From NCBI GenBank assembly GCA_017465745.1, contig JAFTVM010000072.1, positions 1 to 53,295 of the forward strand: a stretch of 53,295 bases of DNA, written 5' to 3'. The notes beneath the pieces are model-generated. The model saw only the letters and a program-made list of their open reading frames with translations, searched no databases and was not told where the DNA came from. This stretch comes from Oscillospiraceae bacterium. Lineage in GTDB: Bacteria > Bacillota > Clostridia > Oscillospirales > Oscillospiraceae. How positions within the stretch are numbered: position 1 is the stretch's first letter; each line of letters opens with the position of its first letter. Shown here piece after piece: positions 1 to 8,175 of this stretch. The position numbers and the translations under genes are program-made.

Positions 1-58
1 CGAACCGTCGACCTCCAGCGTGACAGGCTGGCGTGCTAACCGACTGCACCACAGGGCC
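1..58 (-). tRNA. tRNA-Asp (GTC), 3' part cut off by the window edge
   Basis: The minus strand from position 58 folds as a tRNA: acceptor GGCCCTG, D arm closed by GTGC/GCAC, anticodon stem CCAGC/GCTGG around the loop CTGTCAC. Anticodon GTC reads Asp. The T arm begins (GACGG TTCG) and then the window ends. It follows tRNA-Val by 7 bases and is probably on the same transcript. Confidence 0.93.
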
Positions 59-65
59 AGATAAA

Positions 66-141
66 TGGTGGGAACAACAGGGCTCGAACCTGTGACCTCC
101 TGCTTGTAAGGCAGATGCTCTCCCAGCTGAGCTATGCTCCC
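66..141 (-). tRNA. tRNA-Val (TAC)
   Basis: A complete cloverleaf on the minus strand: acceptor GGGAGCA pairs with TGTTCCC, D arm GCTC/GAGC, anticodon loop CTTACAA with anticodon TAC (Val), T arm ACAGG TTCGAGC CCTGT. The 3' CCA is encoded (positions 66-68). It is the first gene behind the promoter at 181-209. Confidence 0.96.
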
Positions 142-162
142 GGATCGCTTCGATGCTTGCGC

Positions 163-209
163 ATCTCAGCAACGTGGATTATTATACACGCTGCTGAGAT
201 ATTTGTCAA
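163..209 (-). promoter_or_regulatory. Consensus sigma-A promoter of the tRNA operon, framed by a 14-bp inverted repeat
   Basis: On the minus strand TTGACA (204-209) and TATAAT (181-186) are 17 bases apart, a perfect housekeeping promoter pointing at tRNA-Val. Two 14-base arms (163-176 and 187-200, one mismatch) lie symmetrically on both sides of the -10 box, which sits in the 10-base centre. Promoter: seen. Function of the repeat: unknown. Confidence 0.85.
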
Positions 210-226
210 GCACTTTTTTCAAAACT

Positions 227-1105
227 TTAGCTGTTTGCCATCAGTTCCCGGATATCATCGGGGGTGAACTTGTAGACCGTATCGCAGAACTGGCATTCTA
301 CAGGGAATGCTTCGCCCTCGTCGGCGATCTCCTGCAGCTCCTTACGGCCCAGACTGATCAGCGCGCTCTCCACCCGCTCCCGGGTGCAGTAGCATTTATA
401 GCCCACCTCAGCAGTTTCCATGAATACCACACCCAGACTGCCGCAGACCTGCCCCAGAATATCCTCGGGGGTCATACCGTTCTCCAGCATTTTGGTAACA
501 GCACCGGCACGCTTGATGCCTGCCTCCAGCTCGTCGATGACCTCGTCAGGGGCGCCGGGCAGCAGCTGCACCAGGTAGCCGCCGGCCACCTTCACAGAGC
601 AGTCTGTGTCCACCAGCACGCCCAGGGCGCAGGCGGTGGGCGTCTGCTCACTCTGTGCAAAGTATGCAGTGACGTCATCGCCGATCTCGCCGGAGATCAG
701 GGGCACGGAACCTACATAGGGCTCCTTCATCTGCAGATCCCGGATGACCGTCAGACTGCCGTCCACGCCCACGGTGGAGCCCACATCCAGCTTGCCGGGA
801 TATTTCTCCACCAGGGGCACATTGGGCTCGGTGACGTAGCCGCGGACATTGCCCTGGCTGTCAGACACACAGGTGATGGTGCCGATGGGGCCGCCGCCCC
901 GGATCTGCAATGTCATGGAGCCGTCCTCCACCTTCTGCATATTGCCCATCATGGAGGCAGCCGTCAGCGCACGGCCGAAAGCGGCCGTTGCATTGGGAGT
1001 GGTGCCGTGGATCTGGGCACCGCGGCGGACGAGCTCGGTGGAGCGGATGGCCACCACCTTGACGAAGCCGTCCATGGTCATACCGCGAACCAAATAGTCC
1101 TTCAT
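227..1105 (-). CDS. hslO: Hsp33 redox-activated chaperonin
   Basis: Cytoplasmic holdase chaperone switched on by oxidative unfolding (known for the family). The 292-residue length is typical. The redox switch is visible near the C-terminus as Cys238-x-Cys240 and Cys271-x-x-Cys274, the CxC...CxxC zinc motif with about 30 residues between pairs. The N-terminal body carries the usual MDGFVKVVAI start and GGGPIGTI stretch. Its ATG overlaps the stop of the upstream methyltransferase gene (ATGA), so the two are probably translationally coupled. No clear terminator follows it before the tRNA promoter about 20 bases on. Confidence 0.95.
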   Translation of the reverse strand: MKDYLVRGMTMDGFVKVVAIRSTELVRRGAQIHGTTPNATAAFGRALTAASMMGNMQKVEDGSMTLQIRGGGPIGTITCVSDSQGNVRGYVTEPNVPLVEKYPGKLDVGSTVGVDGSLTVIRDLQMKEPYVGSVPLISGEIGDDVTAYFAQSEQTPTACALGVLVDTDCSVKVAGGYLVQLLPGAPDEVIDELEAGIKRAGAVTKMLENGMTPEDILGQVCGSLGVVFMETAEVGYKCYCTRERVESALISLGRKELQEIADEGEAFPVECQFCDTVYKFTPDDIRELMANS

Positions 1106-1851
1106 TTTATCTTACCCTTTCTTGCTTTGAAGTAGATCCGCTGTTCCCCCTCCCTGGGGGCCTCAAACAGCCGATCCGCGTAAACTTCGATATGTGTAAA
1201 GCCGGCCGCTTTCAGAAAGCCGGTCAGCTGCGCCCGGGAGTAGGCGTACTCCCGGTGCTCCTCGAAGGAGCGTTGCCATACCTCCCCCTGGCGCTGGAAC
1301 AGATCCATGCCGTAGGAGCAGATATTGGTCTTTTCATCAAATTCACCCCGCCAGACGCAGAAGACATCATCGTCCTCGTCCAGGAACACCTGACCGTCCA
1401 TGGCCCGGAGTTTTTCCGGGGTATTCACATCAAAAATAAAAATGCCGCCGGGATTCAGCGCCCTGTACGTCCGCCGGATAGCCTCGGCACAGTCCGCAGG
1501 ATCCGTGATATAGTCCAGGCTGTCCAGGGCGCAGACTGCCATATCCACCGCCCGGGGCAGACACAGCCGCTCCAGCCGCTGGCAGGAATAGAGCGGCATG
1601 TTCTCCATGTCCATGGTCTTCATGGCAGCCTCGGTGAGCATCTCCTCGGACATGTCCACAGCAGTGACCCGGTAGCCCCGCTGCGCCAGAATGGCGGTGA
1701 TGGAGCCGGTGCCGCAGGCCAGATCCACGCAGGTGCGGGGCTTCACGCCCTCCCTGGCCAGGATCTGCTCGTAAAATTCCACCGTGGCGGCGTAGTCCAC
1801 GTCGTTGGTCAGCCGGTCATAGCTGGCGGCGAGATTTTTGTAAGCGTCCAT
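1102..1851 (-). CDS. Class I SAM-dependent methyltransferase
   Basis: A 249-residue protein with a Rossmann-type SAM-binding fold. Motif I is VDLACGTGS (residues 42-50), followed by the acidic VTAVDMS end of strand 2 and a later CALDSLDYI segment. The substrate cannot be read from sequence. The open frame extends upstream into surE, but the start at 1851 is preferred because it has an SD site (GGGAGGAA) and begins 10 bases after the surE stop. It lies between surE and hslO in one apparent operon and overlaps hslO by 4 bases. Confidence 0.82.
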   Translation of the reverse strand: MDAYKNLAASYDRLTNDVDYAATVEFYEQILAREGVKPRTCVDLACGTGSITAILAQRGYRVTAVDMSEEMLTEAAMKTMDMENMPLYSCQRLERLCLPRAVDMAVCALDSLDYITDPADCAEAIRRTYRALNPGGIFIFDVNTPEKLRAMDGQVFLDEDDDVFCVWRGEFDEKTNICSYGMDLFQRQGEVWQRSFEEHREYAYSRAQLTGFLKAAGFTHIEVYADRLFEAPREGEQRIYFKARKGKIK

Positions 1852-1861
1852 GTTTCCTCCC

Positions 1862-2578
1862 TTAATAGGCACGGAGCCTGCTGATGGAGATGCAGCCCTG
1901 ACGGACAGCCGCGGCATCAGTCTCTGCACCGATGGCGGAATCTTCTGTGGGGATGCCCTGACAGACCAGGGCCACACAGCCGTCATCGTCCATTGTCTCG
2001 ATGTACTTTTCCGAATACATGCCCACCTGCGCCACGGGACGGTCCCGGAGGATCCCCCGGAGGGACTTACCGTTCAGGGCGGGAAAATTCACATTCCAGA
2101 CCGCTCCCCTGTCCTGCCTTTCCGCCAGCAGTTCCCGAAGAATTTCCGTCAGATAATTCTCCGCAGCACTCAGATGGGCGTTGGATGCAACGGAAAAGGC
2201 CATGGCGGGGATCCCCTGCCGGGCGGCTTCAAATGCCGCGCCAACGGTGCCGGAATAGGCAATATCGAAGCCCACGTTGTAGCCGTTGTTGATGCCGGAA
2301 AGCACCAGGTCCGGTTTTTCTTTCAGAACATAGTCCAGTGCAACCTTGACACAGTCCACGGGGGTGCCGTCTACCTGCCAGGCTTCCCTGACCGGGACCG
2401 GAAAATCCTCCACCCGCTTGACCCGGAGCTTCTGCCGCAGGGTCAGCTTCTGAGACAGGGCGCTGCACTGGAATTCCGGCGCCACCACGGTTGTCTCCCC
2501 GAACTGTGCAGCGGCTTTCGCCAGCGCAGCGATGCCGGGGGCGGAGATGGAATCGTCGTTGACCACCAGAATCTTCAC
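1862..2578 (-). CDS. surE: 5'/3'-nucleotidase SurE
   Basis: Metal-dependent phosphatase acting on nucleoside monophosphates. The 238-residue protein has the family landmarks: NDD at residues 7-9, VVAPE (31-35), GTPVDCV (71-77), and SGINNGYN followed by YSGTVGAA (94-115). The residue after NDD is Ser rather than the usual Gly, a mild departure. The start codon is GTG (2576-2578) with AGGAG about 10 bases upstream. It is the first gene after the hairpin that follows ftsZ and heads a surE-methyltransferase-hslO group. Confidence 0.9.
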   Translation of the reverse strand: MKILVVNDDSISAPGIAALAKAAAQFGETTVVAPEFQCSALSQKLTLRQKLRVKRVEDFPVPVREAWQVDGTPVDCVKVALDYVLKEKPDLVLSGINNGYNVGFDIAYSGTVGAAFEAARQGIPAMAFSVASNAHLSAAENYLTEILRELLAERQDRGAVWNVNFPALNGKSLRGILRDRPVAQVGMYSEKYIETMDDDGCVALVCQGIPTEDSAIGAETDAAAVRQGCISISRLRAY

Positions 2579-2605
2579 AGGAAAACACTCCTTTCCTACA
2601 GCAAA

Positions 2606-2632
2606 GATCCCGGCCCGTGATGGGCCGGGATC
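2606..2632 (-). terminator. Hairpin downstream of ftsZ
   Basis: Perfect 11-bp arms (2606-2616, 2622-2632) around a 5-base loop lie 16 bases past the ftsZ stop. The following T run is short (TTTGCTG), so termination may be partial and allow read-through to surE. Confidence 0.6.
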
Positions 2633-2647
2633 ATGGGCTTGATTGGC

Positions 2648-3727
2648 TTAGCGGCCGAAGATCTTGAAGATCTCGTCGATGTCGGTGACATCGGCGGGCT
2701 TGGCGGCAGCGGAAGCAGCGGGAGCAGCCTCAGCAGCCTTCTCCTCTGCCTTGGCGGGGAAGGACTGAGTAGCCTTGCCGTCGAAGCCGGTGGCGATGAC
2801 GGTAACGCGCAGCTCGTCCTCGAAGTCCTCGGAGACGGTGGCGCCGAAGATGATGTTGGCTTCGGGGCTTGCAGCCTCCTGCACGATGCCGGCAGCGATC
2901 TCAACATCGTCCAGGGTCATCTCGGAAGAACCGGTGACGTTGACCAGAACGCCGGTAGCGCCGTTGATGGAGGTCTCCAGCAGGGGGCTGGAAACAGCGG
3001 CGTTGGCAGCCTGCTCAGCCTTCTCACGGCCGGTGGCGGTGCCCACGCCCATGTGTGCGCGGCCTGCGTCCTTCATGACGGCGGAGACGTCAGCGAAGTC
3101 CAGGTTGATGATGACCTTGTCAGAGAAGCCCACCAGCTCGGAGATGGAGGTGACGGCCTGCTTCAGCACATCGTCAGCGATGCCGAAAGCGTTGGCGAAG
3201 GTGATCTTCTGGTCAGTAACGTACTTCAGACGGTCGTTGGGAATGATGATCAGGGAGTCCACCTTCTCGCCCAGCTCGGCGATGCCGGCCTCGGCCTGAC
3301 GCATACGGTTGGCGCCCTCAAACTTGAAGGGCTTGGTGACGACGCCGACGGTCAGGATACCCGCCTCGCGGGCCAGGTCAGCCACGATGGGCGCTGCGCC
3401 GGTACCGGTGCCGCCGCCCATGCCGGCGGTGATGAAGACCATGTCAGTGCCTTCCAGAGCCTTGGAGATCAGAGCGCGGCTCTCCTCAGCGGACTTCTTG
3501 CCGATGTCGGGCTTGGAGCCGGCACCCATGCCGCCGGTGAGCTTCTCACCGATCTGAATCTTATTGCCGCAGTTGGACTTGTTCAGGTCCTGCTTGTCGG
3601 TATTGACGACGACGAAATCGACGCCTTCCACGCCGGACTCGATCATACGGTTAATAACGTTGTTGCCGGCGCCGCCGACACCGATCACCTTGATCTTAAC
3701 AACGCGATCCTGCAGAGTTTCGATCAT
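2648..3727 (-). CDS. ftsZ: Cell division GTPase FtsZ
   Basis: Tubulin-like GTPase that forms the division ring. The 359-residue protein has the nucleotide-binding GVGGAGNN start (16-23), the tubulin signature GGGTGTG (104-110) and the T7 synergy loop NLDFAD (208-213) that catalyses GTP hydrolysis of the neighbouring subunit. A short Ala/Glu-rich linker leads to a C-terminal peptide ending DIDEIFKIFGR, which should bind partner proteins but differs from the common DIPTFLR form. A strong SD (AGGAGGAAG) supports the start. It has its own promoter, about 160 bases from ftsQ. No ftsA is found here. Confidence 0.98.
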   Translation of the reverse strand: MIETLQDRVVKIKVIGVGGAGNNVINRMIESGVEGVDFVVVNTDKQDLNKSNCGNKIQIGEKLTGGMGAGSKPDIGKKSAEESRALISKALEGTDMVFITAGMGGGTGTGAAPIVADLAREAGILTVGVVTKPFKFEGANRMRQAEAGIAELGEKVDSLIIIPNDRLKYVTDQKITFANAFGIADDVLKQAVTSISELVGFSDKVIINLDFADVSAVMKDAGRAHMGVGTATGREKAEQAANAAVSSPLLETSINGATGVLVNVTGSSEMTLDDVEIAAGIVQEAASPEANIIFGATVSEDFEDELRVTVIATGFDGKATQSFPAKAEEKAAEAAPAASAAAKPADVTDIDEIFKIFGR

Positions 3728-3795
3728 AAAAACTTCCTCCTATGTATCGTTTGGCAGTGCGGCCAATGCCGCTACTGTCTGAATTTACATTCGTA

Positions 3796-3831
3796 CTTCT
3801 ATATTCTATCCCCAAAATTCAATTTGGTCAA
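3796..3831 (-). promoter_or_regulatory. Sigma-A promoter of ftsZ
   Basis: On the minus strand TTGACC (3826-3831) and TAGAAT (3803-3808) are 17 bases apart in the AT-rich ftsQ-ftsZ gap. Predicted start near 3796 gives a leader of about 70 bases. This lets ftsZ be expressed apart from the upstream wall genes. Confidence 0.78.
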
Positions 3832-3890
3832 TAGAATTTCTCGATTTTGGGCAAAGAATTTACAAAATCTTTGTTCCTTTTATGGCTGCC

Positions 3891-4856
3891 TTACTCAAAA
3901 GGTGTAAAGGCTGCCTGGTTGGGATAATTTGTGAAGGTCACATCCAGAGTACCGGTCTGGTACTGCTCCATCTGTGCGACGGCGTCACGCATCCAGGCGA
4001 TCTTCTTGTTCATGCTGCCGGTACCGCCCAGCAGCACCTCGAACCGGTCACTGTACCAGGCGATGATATCGCCGGGCTTGGTTACGTCAACAGACGCCAC
4101 CTGCCCCAGCACATCGCACTTTTCCAGTGCTGCCATGACGGTCATGGCAGCCTCCAGCCGGTCCTCCCCGCTGGTGACCACGGGCACCGGCACCGTCTCG
4201 CCTTCGGTGTTTGTGACAGACTCGGGCTGTCCCTCTGCCGCCACCGCATCGGCGCCCACAACGGGATCGTGCAGCGTCACACCCAGGATCTTGGTATGGG
4301 CTGCAGCAGCGCCCACGTCGGTCTGATCCACCACTTTGCCGTCAGAGCCAATCAGCCACCAGGCGTTGTCTGCGTCCTGAATGGAGTAGACCACGGGGTA
4401 TTCGGTGACATAAATATTGACGGTATCAGGCAGGCTCACACCGATGCGCACATTCTGGATGTAGGGAAGCTCCTCCAGAATCCGCACCTTGGCCCGCATG
4501 GAGCCGAAGGTCAGCAGGTTCTCTCCCTCGTTGATGCCGGAGGCCTCCCGAATGGTCCAGGCGTCGTACTTGTCGCTTCCGTGGACCACCACGTTCTCCA
4601 CATTGAAGAATACGCTGATGCCCAGCAGGATGGCCACCACCACAGCGGCCACGATCCCCAGCTGGATGACCAGACGCCTGTGGTTGAAGGGCGCGGGCTG
4701 ACTGTAGTTCACAGCGGGCGCCTTGGCTTTTCTTGCCTCCTGGGCCTGCCGCTGCTCCGTATGTCTGGATGCCCGCCGGAGCATATCCGCCTGGCGGGTC
4801 TTTTTCTTTCTGGCAGTGAATTTACCTCTGCCGGCTTTCTTTTCTTTGGTTGCCAT
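3891..4856 (-). CDS. ftsQ: Divisome protein FtsQ/DivIB
   Basis: Bitopic membrane protein of the FtsQ-FtsL-FtsB type septal complex. The 321-residue product has a highly basic cytoplasmic N-terminus (1-60), one membrane segment (about 62-85) and then a POTRA-like domain starting at VENVVVHGSDKYD. The segment ELPYIQNVRIGVSLPDTVNIYVTEY matches the conserved end of the POTRA/FtsQ region. The outer domain is Ala/Val/Thr rich and poorly conserved, as usual. It follows murG by 14 bases. Confidence 0.9.
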   Translation of the reverse strand: MATKEKKAGRGKFTARKKKTRQADMLRRASRHTEQRQAQEARKAKAPAVNYSQPAPFNHRRLVIQLGIVAAVVVAILLGISVFFNVENVVVHGSDKYDAWTIREASGINEGENLLTFGSMRAKVRILEELPYIQNVRIGVSLPDTVNIYVTEYPVVYSIQDADNAWWLIGSDGKVVDQTDVGAAAAHTKILGVTLHDPVVGADAVAAEGQPESVTNTEGETVPVPVVTSGEDRLEAAMTVMAALEKCDVLGQVASVDVTKPGDIIAWYSDRFEVLLGGTGSMNKKIAWMRDAVAQMEQYQTGTLDVTFTNYPNQAAFTPFE

Positions 4857-4870
4857 AGTCTTTCCTCCGC

Positions 4871-5992
4871 TCAGCGCTTTGCCAGTTCGAAGACGATGTC
4901 GCAGATTCGGTCGGCGCAGTCCGGTCTTGCCAGACGCTTCAGTGCCTTGCGCATCTGTGCGCCCCGGTCCCCCTCCAGCAGCGCCATGACCTCATCGTAG
5001 ATCCGCCGGGCACTTGCCTCGCTCTCGGGCAGCAGCACTGCGCCGCCGCAGTCAGCCAGAACCTTTGCGTTCTTGGTCTGGTGGTCGTTGGTGACATTGG
5101 GGGACGGGATCAGGATACAGGGGGTGCCGCAGGCGGCGATCTCATTGCAGGTGGCAGAGCCGGAGCGGCTGATGATCACGTCAGCCGCAGCCATCAGGGT
5201 GGGCATATTGTAGATATACTCCCGGATATCCACGGTGGGGCAGTTTTCGTAATCAACACCCTTCTCCTTCACCAGCGCAGGCATCCACTCCTTGCCGAAG
5301 GAGCCGGTGGCGTGGATATGGTGGAAGGGGAAGCCGTTCGCCTGCTCAATGGCAAAAAGCTCGGCCATGGCGGTGTTCATGGCCTGGGCGCCCTGGCTGC
5401 CGAAGGCAGAGATCACCAGCTTTTCATCGGTCAGGCCCAGTTCCTTTCTGGCTGCTTCCCGGGTGGTGCAGATGAATTCCTTGCGGACCGGCATGCCGAC
5501 AACCTCCACGGCGTCAGGCTTCTTGTAACACCGGCGGCTGTCCTCGAAGCAGACCAGGACACGGGTGGCGATATTAGCGGCCAGCTTGGTGGTCAGGCCC
5601 GGGACGGCGTTGGCCTCGTGAACCACCGTGGGGATCCCCAGCCGGGAGCCGGCGTACAGCGCCGGGAAGCTGGCGTAGCCGCCGGTGCCCACGATGACAT
5701 CGGCGCCGAATTCCCGGATGATCTTCTTGCAGCCGGCAACCGCGCCCAGCACACACTTGACGGCCTTGACATTGCGCTTCAGGCCTTCCAGGCTCAGCTT
5801 GCGGCTCAGGCCGGAGCCGGGCAGGGTCTTCAGGGCGTAGCCCGCCTGGGGCACCAGCTTCTCTTCCATGTGGCCTTCCGCGCCGATGAAGAGGATGTTC
5901 ACATTGGGGTCACGCTCTTTGAGTATATTGGCCACGGCGATGGCGGGGTTGATATGGCCGCCGGTACCGCCGCAGGTAAAAATCACATTCAT
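4871..5992 (-). CDS. murG: MurG, lipid II synthase
   Basis: UDP-GlcNAc transferase that converts lipid I to lipid II on the inner face of the membrane. The 373 residues show the GT-B glycosyltransferase motifs: CGGTGGHINP (7-16), the second glycine loop FGSQGAQ (197-203), and the UDP-GlcNAc site SRSGSATCNE (275-284). The VVHEANAVPG segment (123-132) is also typical. It follows ftsW by three bases and precedes ftsQ, so it is an internal gene of the wall operon. Confidence 0.97.
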   Translation of the reverse strand: MNVIFTCGGTGGHINPAIAVANILKERDPNVNILFIGAEGHMEEKLVPQAGYALKTLPGSGLSRKLSLEGLKRNVKAVKCVLGAVAGCKKIIREFGADVIVGTGGYASFPALYAGSRLGIPTVVHEANAVPGLTTKLAANIATRVLVCFEDSRRCYKKPDAVEVVGMPVRKEFICTTREAARKELGLTDEKLVISAFGSQGAQAMNTAMAELFAIEQANGFPFHHIHATGSFGKEWMPALVKEKGVDYENCPTVDIREYIYNMPTLMAAADVIISRSGSATCNEIAACGTPCILIPSPNVTNDHQTKNAKVLADCGGAVLLPESEASARRIYDEVMALLEGDRGAQMRKALKRLARPDCADRICDIVFELAKR

Positions 5993-5995
5993 AAT

Positions 5996-7153
5996 TCAAG
6001 CCTCCTGTATTTTGTAAGCGTTTCGATAGCGGGAGATGCTCAGGACGATCCCCATTTCCCCCAGATTCACCGCCAGGGCAGTTCCGCCGTAGCTGAAAAA
6101 CGGCAGGGCGATGCCGGTGGAGGGAAGCAGATTGGTGACGACACCCAGATTGAGGATGGTCTGGATGGCAATGAGGGTCACCAGCCCCGCGGCCAGGACA
6201 GTGGAGAACCGGTCCCTTGCCCGCAGGGCGATCCAGTAGCCTCGGAGGATGGTCATGGCGAAGAGGACGATGATCAGCACCGCCCCCACAAGGCCAAGCT
6301 CCTCGCAGATCACAGCGTAGATATAGTCGTTGTACTGAAAAGGCAGATACAGGTACTTCTGCCGGGATTTGCCCAGCCCCAGGCCGAAGAGGCCCCCGGA
6401 GCCGATGGCATAGAGGGATTGGAGGATCTGATACCCGGTGTCACCGGGATCCGATTCCGGATGGAGCCAGGCGGTGACCCGGTCACCGGCATAGCCCATG
6501 AAGCTGATATAGATGATGACGAACAGCACCGCCGCCCCGGCTCCCGCCAGGAGCCATTTTGGGCTGGTGCCTGCCACGAACATCATCACCACCGCCACCA
6601 TGCCCATGAGCAAAATGGCGGAAAGGTGCTTCTCGAGAGCCAGAGGCACCAGGATACCCATCAGGGCAGCGCCGAAGCCCAGGACGCCGAAGCGGAATTT
6701 CTTCGCATCGGGGCCGAATTTGCGCGTCAGCCGGGCCAGCACCAGGATCATGGTGAATTTCGCCACCTCGGAGGGCTGGAACTGGATGCCGGCAATGTTG
6801 ATCCACCGCCGGGCACCGTTGACGGACTGGCCCACCACCAGCACCAGCAGCAGAAGCGCGATGCTGATCCAGTAAAGAGGCCAGGCCAGGCGGAACCAAA
6901 GCTCCGCCGGGATCCGGCTGAACAGCCACATACACCCCAGCCCCAGCACGGCACAGATGGCCTGCTTCTGGAGATACCGGGTGGAGCTTTGATAGCCGGT
7001 GTCATACATGCTCTGGGCGGAGCTTGCCGAATACAGCATGGCAAGCCCCACCGCCAGAAGCAGCAATACAAGAATCAGGAAAGGGATGTCCACAGTTGCA
7101 CCGGACCTTTTCCGGCGGTCCTCTTTGGCATACAGCGGTCGCTGCATGGCCAT
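5996..7153 (-). CDS. ftsW: FtsW/SpoVE SEDS peptidoglycan polymerase
   Basis: Multi-spanning SEDS glycosyltransferase that polymerises lipid II with a class B PBP. The 385-residue protein is almost wholly hydrophobic, with the N-terminal LAMLYSASS, the large loop segment DTGYQILQSLYAIGSGGLFG, CEELGLVGA, and the C-terminal STGIALPFFSYGGTA, all SEDS hallmarks. The frame is open 42 codons further upstream into mraY, but the start at 7153 has an SD (AAAGGAG) and clears mraY. FtsW and SpoVE cannot be told apart by sequence alone. Confidence 0.94.
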   Translation of the reverse strand: MAMQRPLYAKEDRRKRSGATVDIPFLILVLLLLAVGLAMLYSASSAQSMYDTGYQSSTRYLQKQAICAVLGLGCMWLFSRIPAELWFRLAWPLYWISIALLLLVLVVGQSVNGARRWINIAGIQFQPSEVAKFTMILVLARLTRKFGPDAKKFRFGVLGFGAALMGILVPLALEKHLSAILLMGMVAVVMMFVAGTSPKWLLAGAGAAVLFVIIYISFMGYAGDRVTAWLHPESDPGDTGYQILQSLYAIGSGGLFGLGLGKSRQKYLYLPFQYNDYIYAVICEELGLVGAVLIIVLFAMTILRGYWIALRARDRFSTVLAAGLVTLIAIQTILNLGVVTNLLPSTGIALPFFSYGGTALAVNLGEMGIVLSISRYRNAYKIQEA

Positions 7154-7179
7154 AGGATTTCTCCTTTCAGACAGTTGAT

Positions 7180-8157
7180 TTACTTGACCAGGCCGGAAAT
7201 GCCGAACCAGGCCAGCACACACATCACGGCAGAGACCAGCGTGAAGGAGATGACGATCTTCTCCTCCTTCCAGCCGCACATTTCGAAGTGATGGTGGATG
7301 GGGGACATCTTGAACAGGCGCTTGCCGTGGGTCAGCTTGAAATAGCCCACCTGCAGAATAACGGACATGGTCTCGATGATGTAGATGAAGCCCACCAGGA
7401 TCAGGATCAGGGGCATATCCAGCGCAAAGGCCAGCGCGCAGACCACGCCGCCCAGGAACAGGGAACCGGTGTCGCCCATGAAAACCTTGGCGGGATGCCA
7501 GTTGTAGAACAGGTAGGCGATCAAACCGCCCACCAGGGCTGCGGGGATCACGGCAATGTCATAGCGGCCCATGGCAACAGCGGCGGCGGCAAAGAACACC
7601 ATGACAGGGATGGTGACGGAACCGCACAGGCCGTCCACGCCGTCAGTCAGGTTGACGGCATTGTCGCAGCCCACCATGACGAACATGGCGAAGAAAATAT
7701 ACAGGGCCGGATGCAGGGAAATGGACACGTTGACAAAGGGGATATACAGGTCGGTTGTCATAACGCCCTGGCGGTACAGGATGTACAGGTACAGGGCGGA
7801 CACAGCCATCTGCAGCAGAGCCTTCTGCAGGGAGGTCAGGCCCAGGTTGCGCTTCTTTACCAGCTTGGTATAGTCATCCAGGAAGCCGATGAAACCGAAG
7901 CACAAGCCCACCAGCAGGGCAAATATGGCGGAATAATCCTCCATAAAGGGGATATTGCAGGCGGTACAAAGGATGGCGGACAGGACGAACATCACGCCGC
8001 CCATCATGGGGGTGCCGGCCTTGACATTGTGCCAGGTGGGGCCGATCTCGCGGATGGACTGGCCTGCCTTCAATGCCCGCAGGATGGGCAGCAGCACATG
8101 GCCGATGATGCCGGTGACGATCAGGGACACCAGGGCGGTAATCAGAATTCTGGTCAT
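7180..8157 (-). CDS. mraY: MraY, phospho-MurNAc-pentapeptide translocase
   Basis: Makes lipid I from UDP-MurNAc-pentapeptide and undecaprenyl phosphate at the membrane. The 325 residues carry the catalytic Asp pair in FLDDY (D94, D95), NLTDGVDG (169-176), MGDTGS (227-232) and the His triad in MSPIHHHFE (288-290). About ten hydrophobic segments are visible. It sits directly between murF and ftsW; the murD gene usually found after mraY is missing. Confidence 0.97.
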   Translation of the reverse strand: MTRILITALVSLIVTGIIGHVLLPILRALKAGQSIREIGPTWHNVKAGTPMMGGVMFVLSAILCTACNIPFMEDYSAIFALLVGLCFGFIGFLDDYTKLVKKRNLGLTSLQKALLQMAVSALYLYILYRQGVMTTDLYIPFVNVSISLHPALYIFFAMFVMVGCDNAVNLTDGVDGLCGSVTIPVMVFFAAAAVAMGRYDIAVIPAALVGGLIAYLFYNWHPAKVFMGDTGSLFLGGVVCALAFALDMPLILILVGFIYIIETMSVILQVGYFKLTHGKRLFKMSPIHHHFEMCGWKEEKIVISFTLVSAVMCVLAWFGISGLVK

Positions 8158-8175
8158 AAGTACGTTTCCTCCGTA

